From Marinosulfonomonas sp. (GTDB taxonomy: Bacteria; Pseudomonadota; Alphaproteobacteria; Rhodobacterales; Rhodobacteraceae): a DNA stretch of 47,206 nucleotides. Below the pieces are notes generated by a model that was not told where the DNA came from, ran no database searches, and saw only the letters and a program-made list of their open reading frames with translations. Location: the NCBI GenBank assembly GCA_015488685.1, contig WFNH01000029.1, positions 1 to 47,206 of the forward strand, written 5' to 3'. Below, one piece after another: positions 25,079 through 33,406 of this stretch; within the stretch, counting starts at the first letter, position 1, and every line of letters begins with the position of its first letter. Made by a program: the position numbers and the translations under genes.

Positions 25079-25453
25079 ATGCCACAATACGATCTGGATA
25101 TGTTTCTGACATTAGAGAAAACCGTTTGGCAGGCGCTGCTCACAGGGGACGTGGGTGTGGATTCGCGTATGTTGGAAGACGGGTTTCTGGGGGTGTATGC
25201 CACGGGGGTATCGGACAAAGCTGGTCATGTCGGGCAGTTGGATGCAGGGCCAACAGTTGCCGAATACGCGCTGGATGATGCTCGCTTGCTGGTTTTGGGG
25301 GAAGGTGTGGTGTTGCTGGCTTATCGTGCCGAATTCAGGCGCGTTGGTGGCGAAGTGCCGGAAACGATGTATGTCTCATCAATCTGGCGGGAAACGGGGC
25401 AGGGGTGGCGAAATATTTTCAGTCAGGACACAGCAGCGGAACTGCCCTGTTGA
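25079..25453 (+). CDS. NTF2-like / DUF4440 family protein
   Basis: The 124-residue protein resembles the nuclear-transport-factor-2-like cone fold: an N-terminal helix (MFLTLEKTVWQALLTGD), a DGFLGVYATG strand, YALDDARLLVLGEGVVLLAYRAEFRR and a closing strand YVSSIWRETGQGWRNIFSQDT. No catalytic residues can be assigned. A strong AGGAGG site precedes the ATG at 25079. The glnE start lies 31 bases after its stop, so they may be cotranscribed. Confidence 0.75.
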   Translation: MPQYDLDMFLTLEKTVWQALLTGDVGVDSRMLEDGFLGVYATGVSDKAGHVGQLDAGPTVAEYALDDARLLVLGEGVVLLAYRAEFRRVGGEVPETMYVSSIWRETGQGWRNIFSQDTAAELPC

Positions 25454-25484
25454 CCCCCCGTGCCGCGCGCCCCATCCTTGGCAC

Positions 25485-28277
25485 ATGAATTTCGCATCCC
25501 GCATAACCCGCACCCCGATTCCCCATAATCCCGAACGCGGAGCCGAGGTGGCGGCCGTTTTTGCCGATGCCCCGAAACCGTTGCAAAACCTGATCGAAGG
25601 GGCGGCAGGGTGCAGCCCCTATCTGTCGGCGGTAATGGCCCAGCAGGCCGAATGGCTGTCGGGCGCGTTTGATGATCCGGCAGCGGCTTTGCAGACGCAG
25701 TATGAGGCCCTGAAACAGGCCCCGCTGGACCAGTTGAAACCGCTGTTGCGTCAGGCCAAGGCGCGGATTGCGGCCCTGACCGCACTGGCCGATCTGGGTG
25801 GGGTTTGGGAACTGGAACAGGTCACCGGCACCCTGACGGAATTTGCCGATCTGGCGGTGGATGTGTCGCTAAAGGCGCTGGTGGCAGCAGAGATCAAACG
25901 CGGCAAACTGCCCGGCATGGGGCCGGATGATGTGGCCACGGCGGGCGGCATGGTGGTGCTGGCGATGGGCAAGATGGGGGCGGGCGAGTTGAACTATTCC
26001 TCGGACATCGACCTGATTTGCCTGTTTGATGAAACCCGCTATTCGGACGATGATTACCATGACGCCCGCGCCGCATTCATCCGGGTGACCCGCAAAATGA
26101 CCGCGCTTTTGTCCGACATCACCGGTGAAGGCTATGTATTCCGCACCGATCTGCGCCTGCGCCCTGACCCCTCCGTCACCCCCGTTTGCCTGTCGATGGA
26201 CGCCGCGATGCGCTATTACGAAAGCCTTGGGCGAACGTGGGAACGCGCCGCCCACATCAAGGCCCGCCCCTGTGCCGGTGATCTGAAGGCAGGGCAGGAG
26301 TATTTGAAAAACCTGTCGCCGTTCATCTGGCGCAAACATCTGGATTTCGCCGCCATTCAGGATGCCCACGACATGCGCCTGCGCATCCGCGAGCACAAGG
26401 GGCTGGGCGGGCCGATCACGCTGGAAGGCCACAACATGAAGCTGGGGCGCGGCGGTATCCGCGAGATCGAGTTTTTCACCCAGACCCGCCAGATCATCGC
26501 CGGCGGGCGTGATCCCGATCTGCGCCATCGTGAAACCGTGCCGGCCTTGCGGGCGCTGGCGGGCAAGGGCTGGGTGGAACCGGATGTGGCCGAATTGCTG
26601 ATCAAGCGCTACCGCAGCCACCGCGAGGTGGAGCATCGTTTGCAAATGGTGAATGATTCGCAAACCCACGACCTGCCCAAATCTGCGGACGAATTTGACC
26701 GGCTGGCGCAATTCATGGGCATCAGCGACACCGAAAAACTGCGCGCCCGTCTGATGTTGGAACTGACCGAAGTGCATGAATTGACCGAAGGCTTCTTTGC
26801 CCCCACGGTCATGAAACCCGAACCGGCGCCCGATCTGCCCGACGGGGCGACGGAAATCATGGCCCGCTGGGGCAGCTATCCGGCCTTGCGAAGCGCCCGC
26901 GCGGTGGAAATATTCGAGCGCCTGCGCCCCGATCTGCTGGCGCGGTTGCAAAAGGCCGCCAATCCGGCCGAGGCCTTGGCGCAATTTGACGGCTTCCTGT
27001 CCGGTCTGCCCGCCGGTGTGCAGTTGTTTTCCTTGTTCGAGGCCAACCCGCAACTGATCGACCTGATCATCGACATTTGCACCACCACGCCCGCGCTGGC
27101 CCGCCACCTGTCGCGCAATTCGCAGGTGCTGGATGCGGTGCTGGGCGGGACGTTCTTTGAACCCTGGCCCGCCGGGGCGACGCTGGAACGGGAACTGGCG
27201 ACGAAACTGGCCGCTGTGGATGATTACGAACGCAAACTCGACACGGCGCGCCGCTGGAAGAAGGAATGGCATTTTCGCATCGGCGTGCATCACCTGCGCG
27301 GGCTGATTGATGCGCAGGAGGCAGGGCAGCAATATGCCGATCTGGCGCAGGCCAGCGTGGCGGCACTGTGGCAGCCGGTGGTGGACCATTTTGCCGAAAA
27401 GCACGGCCCGCCGCCGGGCAGGGGGGCGATGGTGCTGGGCATGGGATCACTGGGGGCGGGGATGCTGAATGCCACCTCGGATCTGGATCTAATCGTGATT
27501 TATGACGCAGACGGGGTCGAGGCCTCGGACGGACGCCGCCCGCTACAGGCGCGGCCCTATTATGCGCGGCTGACGCAGGCTCTGGTCACGGCCCTGTCCG
27601 CACCGATGGCCGAGGGGCGACTGTACGAGGTCGATATGCGTCTGCGCCCGTCAGGGCGGCAGGGACCGGTGGCGACATCGTTGCAATCCTTCATGGCCTA
27701 TCAGCAGGACGAGGCCTGGACATGGGAACATCTGGCCCTGACCCGCGCGCGGCCGGTGGCGGGGAATCTGGCGCTGGGGGACGAGATCGAGGCGTTTCGC
27801 GCGGCCCTTCTGGCCGACAAGGGTAAATTGCCCCGTGTGTTGCCCGATGTGGCCGACATGCGCGCCCGTCTGGCCGAGGCAAAACCCGCCCGTGATGAAT
27901 GGGAGGCGAAGCTGGGCGCAGGCCGGATGCAGGACATCGAACTGGTGGCGGAAACGGCGGCCCTGCTGGCAGGCGACACCGCCCGCGATATTGCAGGTCA
28001 ACTGGCAGCGGGCGAGCAGCGCACCGGCTGGCTGACCGGCGCGCAGCGACAGGCCTTGCAGCAGGCCTATAACATGCTGTGGCGGCTGCGTGGTACCGCG
28101 AAATTGCTAAACGAACAGGCGCTGGATATGGACGCCTTGGGCGAAGGGGCGCGGGCCTTTGTTTTACGCGAACTGGGGGCGGACAGCGTGCAGGCCGCGG
28201 CCAAAGCGCTTGATACTGTCGTTGCTGCATCCCATATGGTCGTGGATGGATTGTTGCCTGCGGATGCGCAGGATTAA
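25485..28277 (+). CDS. glnE: Glutamine synthetase adenylyltransferase / deadenylase
   Basis: The 930-residue bifunctional enzyme adds or removes AMP on glutamine synthetase to set nitrogen assimilation. It contains two nucleotidyltransferase cores: GAGELNYSSDIDLICLFDE (about residues 165-183) in the N-terminal deadenylase half, and GMGSLGAGMLNATSDLDLIVIYD (about 650-672) in the C-terminal adenylylation half. Each has the paired aspartates that bind metal. GGIREIEFFTQTRQII and MRLRPSG segments are also characteristic. The start at 25485 (MNFASRITRTP) is chosen because upstream codons overlap the previous gene in another frame. The length is typical. Confidence 0.95.
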   Translation: MNFASRITRTPIPHNPERGAEVAAVFADAPKPLQNLIEGAAGCSPYLSAVMAQQAEWLSGAFDDPAAALQTQYEALKQAPLDQLKPLLRQAKARIAALTALADLGGVWELEQVTGTLTEFADLAVDVSLKALVAAEIKRGKLPGMGPDDVATAGGMVVLAMGKMGAGELNYSSDIDLICLFDETRYSDDDYHDARAAFIRVTRKMTALLSDITGEGYVFRTDLRLRPDPSVTPVCLSMDAAMRYYESLGRTWERAAHIKARPCAGDLKAGQEYLKNLSPFIWRKHLDFAAIQDAHDMRLRIREHKGLGGPITLEGHNMKLGRGGIREIEFFTQTRQIIAGGRDPDLRHRETVPALRALAGKGWVEPDVAELLIKRYRSHREVEHRLQMVNDSQTHDLPKSADEFDRLAQFMGISDTEKLRARLMLELTEVHELTEGFFAPTVMKPEPAPDLPDGATEIMARWGSYPALRSARAVEIFERLRPDLLARLQKAANPAEALAQFDGFLSGLPAGVQLFSLFEANPQLIDLIIDICTTTPALARHLSRNSQVLDAVLGGTFFEPWPAGATLERELATKLAAVDDYERKLDTARRWKKEWHFRIGVHHLRGLIDAQEAGQQYADLAQASVAALWQPVVDHFAEKHGPPPGRGAMVLGMGSLGAGMLNATSDLDLIVIYDADGVEASDGRRPLQARPYYARLTQALVTALSAPMAEGRLYEVDMRLRPSGRQGPVATSLQSFMAYQQDEAWTWEHLALTRARPVAGNLALGDEIEAFRAALLADKGKLPRVLPDVADMRARLAEAKPARDEWEAKLGAGRMQDIELVAETAALLAGDTARDIAGQLAAGEQRTGWLTGAQRQALQQAYNMLWRLRGTAKLLNEQALDMDALGEGARAFVLRELGADSVQAAAKALDTVVAASHMVVDGLLPADAQD

Positions 28278-28300
28278 TCAGGGCGCAACAGGAAACGCGA

Positions 28301-28570
28301 ATGATTATGACTGAACTGGACCCGCGCGGATTGATCCGCGAAAGCTATCGGATTGAGGGGATAAGCGGCCCTGAATGCCGCTCGATCTTTCTGGATTGGG
28401 CGCTGGGGGCTGTGGCGGGGAATGATACGAAAACGATGATAACCGCGTTGCTGGCGCATTACAGCGACGAATTTCCCGACCACCCGATGACGCAGGTTTT
28501 GCGCGAGGGTCTGGCAAAGGCCGCCCCCACCAAACGGCGCGGCGGGCGTAAGGCGCGGCTGGAGCGGTAA
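28301..28570 (+). CDS. Conserved small protein of unknown function after glnE
   Basis: The 89-residue protein starts at the ATG at 28301 with AGGA eight bases upstream; ATG 28307 is an alternative. It contains GPECRSIFLDWALGAVAGNDTKTMITALLAHYSDEFPDHPMTQVLREGL-type helical sequence and a basic tail (KRRGGRKARLER). I do not recognise a domain. The position, 23 bases after glnE and before the methyltransferase, suggests one operon. Confidence 0.7.
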   Translation: MIMTELDPRGLIRESYRIEGISGPECRSIFLDWALGAVAGNDTKTMITALLAHYSDEFPDHPMTQVLREGLAKAAPTKRRGGRKARLER

Positions 28571-28613
28571 AATAGCCCTATCGCCGCGTTGAAATGTTTT
28601 ATAACAGGGGGCC

Positions 28614-29828
28614 ATGACACAAACAGCCCCCACACCCGCCCCTTCTCTCGCCGTCGTCCGCCTGAAACCCAAAGCCGAAGCCCGCGCCATCCGCCACGGC
28701 TTCCCCTGGGTGTTCATTGATGAAATCGTCACCGACCGGCGCACCAAGGCGCTGAAGGCCGGCACATTGGCGCGGCTGGAAGACCATGATCGCCGCCCGC
28801 TGGGGCTGGTGGCGGTGAATATGGCGTCAAAGATCGCCTGCCGGATGCTGGACCGTAACCCCGATGCCGTGATCAATGTGGACTGGTTCAAGGCGCGGGT
28901 TGAACGGGCGCTGGCCCATCGCGCCCGCCTGTATGATGCGCCGTTCTATCGCCTGATCCATGCGGAATCCGATGGGTTGCCCGGTGTGGTGATTGACCGC
29001 TTCGGCGATGCCGCCGTGATCCAGCCCAACGCGGCATGGGCCGAGGTACATCTGGACATGCTGGCCGAAGCCGTGGCCGATGTCACCGGCGTTTCCACCA
29101 TCGTGAAAAACGCCACGGGCCGGTCGCGTGCGCTGGAAGGGTTGAACGAGGAAACCCTGCTGTTGCGCGGCGCATTGGACGGGCCGATTGCGGTGCCGAT
29201 GAACGGGGCGACCTATATGGCAGACCTACTGGGCGGGCAGAAAACCGGCCTGTTTTACGATCAACGCCCGAACCATGCCTTTGCGCAACGCCTGTGCAAA
29301 GGCGCCCGTGTGCTGGATGTATTTTCCCATGTTGGCGGCTTTTCCCTTGCGGCTTTGGCAGGTGGCGCGGCCAGTGCGCTGGCGGTTGACAGCTCGGCCC
29401 CGGCGCTGGAACTGGCCACAGCCGGGGCGGATGCCATGGGGCAGGCGGCACGGTTTGACACGCGCAAGGGCGATGCCTTTGCGGTGATGGAGGATCTGGC
29501 CAAGGAAGGTGCATTGTTTGACGTGGTGATCTGTGATCCCCCCGCCTTTGCGCCGGCCAAACCGGCCTTGCACGCGGGTTTACGCGCCTATGAACGGGTG
29601 GCGCGTTTGGCGGCACCTCTGGTGGCCGAGGGCGGTTATCTGGGCCTGTGCTCCTGTTCACACGCGGCGGATTTGAACGCGTTTCGCAATTCGTCTGCCC
29701 GCGGGATTGGCCGTGGCGGGCGGCGCGGGATGCAGATTTATTCCGGCGGGGCGGGGGCGGATCATCCGTTGCTGCCGCAACTGGCGCAAAGCGGCTATCT
29801 GAAGGCGCTGTTTTTCCGGCTGGATTGA
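28614..29828 (+). CDS. Class I SAM-dependent RNA methyltransferase, RlmI/RSP_2647 type
   Basis: The 404-residue protein has an N-terminal PUA-like RNA-binding region (about 13-80: VRLKPKAEARAIRHGFPWVFIDEI) and a C-terminal Rossmann methyltransferase. The SAM motif is VLDVFSHVGGFSLAAL and the catalytic-type motif is VICDPPAFAPAK. RlmI methylates cytosine 1962 of 23S rRNA; a cytosine-5 target in rRNA is plausible here but not shown. LLGGQKTGLFYDQRPN is also diagnostic of this branch. The stop shares one base with the next gene's start. Confidence 0.88.
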   Translation: MTQTAPTPAPSLAVVRLKPKAEARAIRHGFPWVFIDEIVTDRRTKALKAGTLARLEDHDRRPLGLVAVNMASKIACRMLDRNPDAVINVDWFKARVERALAHRARLYDAPFYRLIHAESDGLPGVVIDRFGDAAVIQPNAAWAEVHLDMLAEAVADVTGVSTIVKNATGRSRALEGLNEETLLLRGALDGPIAVPMNGATYMADLLGGQKTGLFYDQRPNHAFAQRLCKGARVLDVFSHVGGFSLAALAGGAASALAVDSSAPALELATAGADAMGQAARFDTRKGDAFAVMEDLAKEGALFDVVICDPPAFAPAKPALHAGLRAYERVARLAAPLVAEGGYLGLCSCSHAADLNAFRNSSARGIGRGGRRGMQIYSGGAGADHPLLPQLAQSGYLKALFFRLD

Positions 29829-30370
29829 TGCGGATCCTGATTGACGCCTGTGTTTTATATCCAACCGTCATGCGCGAAGTGCTGATGGGGGTGGCGCGGC
29901 TCGGGCTGTTCACCCCGCTGTGGTCGGCGCGGATACTGGAAGAATGGGCACGCGCCGCGGCGCGGATTGGCGACGGGCAGGAAGATGTCGCACGCGGCGA
30001 GATTGCCTTGTTGCGGGCAGGGTGGCCGGATGCCGAGGTTGTGTTTCCGGCAGAACTGGAAGCCGGGTTATACCTGCCTGACGCGAACGACACCCATGTT
30101 CTGGCCGCTGCCATCGCGGGCAAGGCGGATGTTTTGTTAACCATGAACCTGAAAGATTTCCCCACCCGAAGCCTGACAAGCCACGGGGTGATCCGCCGTG
30201 ATCCGGACGGGTTGCTGCGGGAAATGGTCATTGAAAATCCTGATGTTGTGGTGGACGTGGCCGAAGATGTCCGCCAGACAGCCGAACATTTATCGGGGCA
30301 GGATTGGGATATGCGAAAGCTGATGAAAAAGGCGCGATTGCCACGATTGGGCAAGGCGCTGGTGGCATAA
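29828..30370 (+). CDS. PIN-domain protein (RSP_2648 family)
   Basis: The 180-residue protein overlaps the methyltransferase stop by one base (TGATG), implying translational coupling. PIN nuclease features are the first acidic strand RILIDACVLYPTV (D6), E38 or E39 in ILEEWARAA, and DANDTHVLAAAIAGKADVLLTMNLKDFP with further acidic residues. PIN domains are metal-dependent ribonucleases, often toxins, but no antitoxin is adjacent. Linkage to an RNA methyltransferase suggests RNA processing rather than toxin activity. Confidence 0.85.
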   Translation: MRILIDACVLYPTVMREVLMGVARLGLFTPLWSARILEEWARAAARIGDGQEDVARGEIALLRAGWPDAEVVFPAELEAGLYLPDANDTHVLAAAIAGKADVLLTMNLKDFPTRSLTSHGVIRRDPDGLLREMVIENPDVVVDVAEDVRQTAEHLSGQDWDMRKLMKKARLPRLGKALVA

Positions 30371-30588
30371 AACTGCTGATTTTGAATAGGTAAGGAATTT
30401 CTGACTATTCCGAATCCGGGGTAATCTGTTAACCTTTCGCCATTCAATGACGAAGACTCGGCAATTTTCGCCGAATAAGACCAAGACCAAAACCGGAAAA
30501 TATAACACTGCCTGTCGGAGGCAATATTACACCTGACTCTGCGCCTGATTTTTCGCGCGGGAAAACATATTTTTTACTGGAGAGTGAA

Positions 30589-31173
30589 ATGTTTATTTCA
30601 AAACAAACCCTGTTTGCCGCAGTTGTGGCAATGTCTACCCTTCCGTTTCTGGCGCATGCCGGGGAAATCCCTGCCAAAAAGCAAACCGACCTTGGTTTGT
30701 ATGTAACGGCGACCGAGGCCGCAGATATGCTGCAAGATCCTGACGTGGTGCTGGTTGATGTTCGCAGCCGTGTCGAGGTGGCCTTTGTCGGCATCCCGAA
30801 ACGGGCCAATGTGAACATCCCTTACAAAATCATGCCTGGCTTTGCCGAGTTCAATCCGGAAAAAGGCACCTATGCGATGGTGGCCAACCCCGACTTTGCC
30901 AAAGTATTCGATGAATATGCACAAGAAAATGGCATGTCCCATGACAGCACGGTGATCCTGATCTGTCGGTCCGGCAGCCGTAGCGCACGGGCGGCGAATG
31001 TGTTGGCCCAGATGGGCTATACCAATGTTTACTCTTTGGTGGACGGATTCGAGGGGGACAAAGCATCTGACGGTCCACAGCGTGGGCAAAGGGTGGTGAA
31101 CGGCTGGAAAAATGCCGGTCTTGAGTGGAGCTATAAACTTTCGGAAGCGCAGGTTTACCCCGAAGATCGCTAG
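30589..31173 (+). CDS. Periplasmic rhodanese-like protein
   Basis: The 194-residue protein has a signal peptide (about 1-24, ending LAHAG) and a single rhodanese domain. D57 and R59 lie in VVLVDVRSRVE, and the active-site loop is VILICRSGSRSA with catalytic C126. Rhodaneses carry sulfane sulfur on that cysteine. A periplasmic single-domain form may handle thiosulfate or redox chemistry; the substrate is unknown. A GGAG ribosome-binding site precedes the ATG. The 218 bases upstream hold only short reading frames. Confidence 0.9.
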   Translation: MFISKQTLFAAVVAMSTLPFLAHAGEIPAKKQTDLGLYVTATEAADMLQDPDVVLVDVRSRVEVAFVGIPKRANVNIPYKIMPGFAEFNPEKGTYAMVANPDFAKVFDEYAQENGMSHDSTVILICRSGSRSARAANVLAQMGYTNVYSLVDGFEGDKASDGPQRGQRVVNGWKNAGLEWSYKLSEAQVYPEDR

Positions 31174-31176
31174 GCT

Positions 31177-31866
31177 TTAGGTGACGCGGTTCCAGCGCTT
31201 TTCCATATCTTCGATCGCCTTGATCCGCTCGGCTGTTTTCGGATGACTCAGAAGCCAGGCGGGCGCGCTGCCCCCATTGGATTTGGTCAGCGCGTCCAGT
31301 TTGCGAAACAGGGTTTTCTGTGCTTCGGTGCCGATCCCTGATTTCGTCAGCAGGGCTGATGCATAGGCATCGGCCTCGTATTCATCCGATCGTGACAGGT
31401 GGGCAGCCAAAAGGGTGGTCAGGAAATTGGCGATGTAGACGCCAAGGCCGGGGATGAATCGGGTGAACACCATGATCATCGCAGTGCGCAGGGCATTCTG
31501 GCCGGAAAAATCGATCATCCGGCGGCGCGAATGGCCAAGGGCGACGTGGCCCAATTCATGTGCAATGACGCTGGCCATTTCCGGCCCCGTCACTTCGCCC
31601 GCCCTGTATTTGTCGTAAAACCCGCGGGTGATGAAAATGCGCCCGTCGGGGGCTGCCAGCCCGTTTACCGGGTCAATTTCATAGATGTTCACGCGGATGC
31701 GGGGCAGGTCCAACGCCTGTGCCATCTTGTCGGTCAGCTTTTTCAGATTCAGGTCCGCCAGTTCGGTTGATTTCGCATCCAGCTCGCGCGAAGTGCGCCA
31801 GACCGAGAAGCGGTACATGGCAAGTGCATAAAGGATGGCGATCAGGATCGGGGCAAGGCGGAGCAT
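31177..31866 (-). CDS. M48 family zinc metalloprotease, membrane-anchored
   Basis: The 229-residue protein (start ATG at 31866) has an N-terminal membrane segment (about 3-20) and the zinc motif HELGH at 103-107 in SVIAHELGHVALGHS. A third ligand glutamate lies in SDEYEADAYASALL. A second hydrophobic stretch is ALRTAMIMVFTRFIPGLGVYIANFLTTLL. M48 members such as HtpX and BepA/LoiP do membrane-protein or envelope quality control. It is shorter than HtpX. It converges on the rhodanese gene with a three-base gap. Confidence 0.88.
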   Translation of the reverse strand: MLRLAPILIAILYALAMYRFSVWRTSRELDAKSTELADLNLKKLTDKMAQALDLPRIRVNIYEIDPVNGLAAPDGRIFITRGFYDKYRAGEVTGPEMASVIAHELGHVALGHSRRRMIDFSGQNALRTAMIMVFTRFIPGLGVYIANFLTTLLAAHLSRSDEYEADAYASALLTKSGIGTEAQKTLFRKLDALTKSNGGSAPAWLLSHPKTAERIKAIEDMEKRWNRVT

Positions 31867-32028
31867 AGGGAATATATGGCGACGGTGGGGGACAGAGGCA
31901 AGGGCGGATGCCTGCGGCGCAGGTATTTGGGGCAAGAAGAAGGGGGATCACGGGGGCACAGCAGTTTGTGGTTTTGCCACAGGTTTTTCAGACCGCTTGT
32001 CATGGGGTATCCTTGGCCGGTTTGCGGG

Positions 32029-33210
32029 TCAGGTCAATGCCTTCATGCCGCGGGTGATGCCTTCAAGCGTCATCGGTACCATCCGGTCCTCGAAAATCTC
32101 GCGGATCATGGCGATGGAATGGGTATATTGCCAGTGTTCGGGCGGCAGCGGGTTGATCCACAGGTTGTCGGGCCATTGTTCGCGCGCGCGGCGTAGCCAT
32201 GTCTCGCCGGTTTCCTCGTTCCAGTGTTCATTCGCCCCGCCGCGATAGGCGATTTCATAGGGCGACATCGAAGCATCGCCAACGAAGATGCATTTGTAAT
32301 CCGGCCCGTAAGTGCGCAGCACCTCCCACGTCGGGATCTGGTGGTTCCAGCGCCGGGCGTTATCTTTCCACACGCCTTCATACAGGCAATTGTGGAAATA
32401 GTAATATTCCATGTGCTTGAATTCGGCACGGGCGGCGGAAAACAGCTCTTCGACGATTTTGATATGCGGGTCCATTGATCCACCAACATCCAGAAACAGC
32501 AGGATTTTCACCGCATTGCGCCGCTCGGGGCGGGTTTTGACGTCCAGATAGCCGTGTTCGGCGGTGGCGCGGATGGTGCCGTCCAGATCCAGTTCTTCAT
32601 GTGCGCCGTCACGGGCCCAGTTGCGCAGGCGTTTCAGGGCGACCTTGATGTTGCGGGTGCCCAGTTCCACGCTATCGTCAAGGTTCCTGAAATCGCGCCG
32701 GTCCCAGACCTTGACGGCCCGCTGGTGGCGCGAGCGGTCCTGCCCGATGCGCACGCCTTCGGGGTTGTAACCATAAGCACCAAAAGGCGAGGTGCCGGCG
32801 GTGCCGATCCACTTGCTGCCACCCTGATGGCGTTTTTCCTGCTCTTTCAGGCGCTCCTTCAGGGTTTCCATCAGTTTGTCAAAGCCGCCAAGGGCTTGGA
32901 TCTCGGCCATTTCTTCGGCGCTTAGGTGCTTTTCCGCCATTTTCTCCAGCCAGTCGGCGGGAATGTCGACCGCGTTCAGAACATCATCAAAGCTGATATG
33001 CTCCAGCCCCTCGAATGTGGCGGCAAAGGTGCGGTCGAACTTGTCCAGATGGCGCTCGTCTTTGACCATGGCGGTGCGGGCAAGGTAGTAGAACCCTTCG
33101 ACATCATAGGTGACAAGGCCGCGCTTCATACCTTCAAGAAAGGCCAGAAATTCGCGCATGCTGACAGGCACATCGGCGCTGCGCAGGTTTTCAAAGAAAC
33201 GCAGGAACAT
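32029..33210 (-). CDS. VWA-domain protein, CoxE-like
   Basis: The 393-residue protein has the CoxE/MadC-type organisation: a helical N-terminal half (about 1-200) and a von Willebrand A domain from about 233. Its metal site reads FLDVGGSMDPH with D241, S245 and M246, the D-x-G-x-S form. The family pairs with MoxR AAA+ ATPases to insert metals or assemble complexes. A MoxR gene is found at 35801 on the same strand, about 2.6 kb upstream in transcription order. Confidence 0.88.
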   Translation of the reverse strand: MFLRFFENLRSADVPVSMREFLAFLEGMKRGLVTYDVEGFYYLARTAMVKDERHLDKFDRTFAATFEGLEHISFDDVLNAVDIPADWLEKMAEKHLSAEEMAEIQALGGFDKLMETLKERLKEQEKRHQGGSKWIGTAGTSPFGAYGYNPEGVRIGQDRSRHQRAVKVWDRRDFRNLDDSVELGTRNIKVALKRLRNWARDGAHEELDLDGTIRATAEHGYLDVKTRPERRNAVKILLFLDVGGSMDPHIKIVEELFSAARAEFKHMEYYYFHNCLYEGVWKDNARRWNHQIPTWEVLRTYGPDYKCIFVGDASMSPYEIAYRGGANEHWNEETGETWLRRAREQWPDNLWINPLPPEHWQYTHSIAMIREIFEDRMVPMTLEGITRGMKALT

Positions 33211-33216
33211 GGGCGC

Positions 33217-33384
33217 CTAGGCCCCCCGCGCGGTGAAAATGGAGTAGAACAGGGCGATCATGCCGAAAATCAGGGCGTAAACCGCGACATATTGCGCGAT
33301 GTCTTTGACGTTGCCGCCTTTGCGCATGGCGTGATAGGCCCCAAGACCGGCACCGAACAGGGCGGCGAAATAGATAAGCAGCAT
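33217..33384 (-). CDS. Small membrane protein, 55 residues
   Basis: A 55-codon reading frame from ATG 33384 to TAG 33217 encodes two hydrophobic segments (about 2-18, LLIYFAALFGAGLGAYH, and 31-50, QYVAVYALIFGMIALFYSIF) around a basic connector, RKGGNVKDIAQ. It fits between the VWA gene (six bases away) and the DUF2927 gene (22 bases away) on the same strand, so it is very likely a real operon member. I recognise no family. Confidence 0.7.
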   Translation of the reverse strand: MLLIYFAALFGAGLGAYHAMRKGGNVKDIAQYVAVYALIFGMIALFYSIFTARGA

Positions 33385-33406
33385 GGTGTCCTCGTCAGGT
33401 TGCGGT

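Noticed and set aside
25869-27404. 511-codon open frame antisense to glnE
   Set aside because: It is a shadow of glnE, which has two clear nucleotidyltransferase motifs; the antisense product has no known domain.
29083-30447. 454-codon minus-strand frame across the methyltransferase and PIN genes
   Set aside because: It is low-complexity Arg/Pro/Ser-rich translation of antisense DNA and opposes two well-supported genes.
30447-30536. 29-codon frame upstream of the rhodanese gene
   Set aside because: There is no clear ribosome-binding site and the Lys/Thr-rich product has no recognisable feature.
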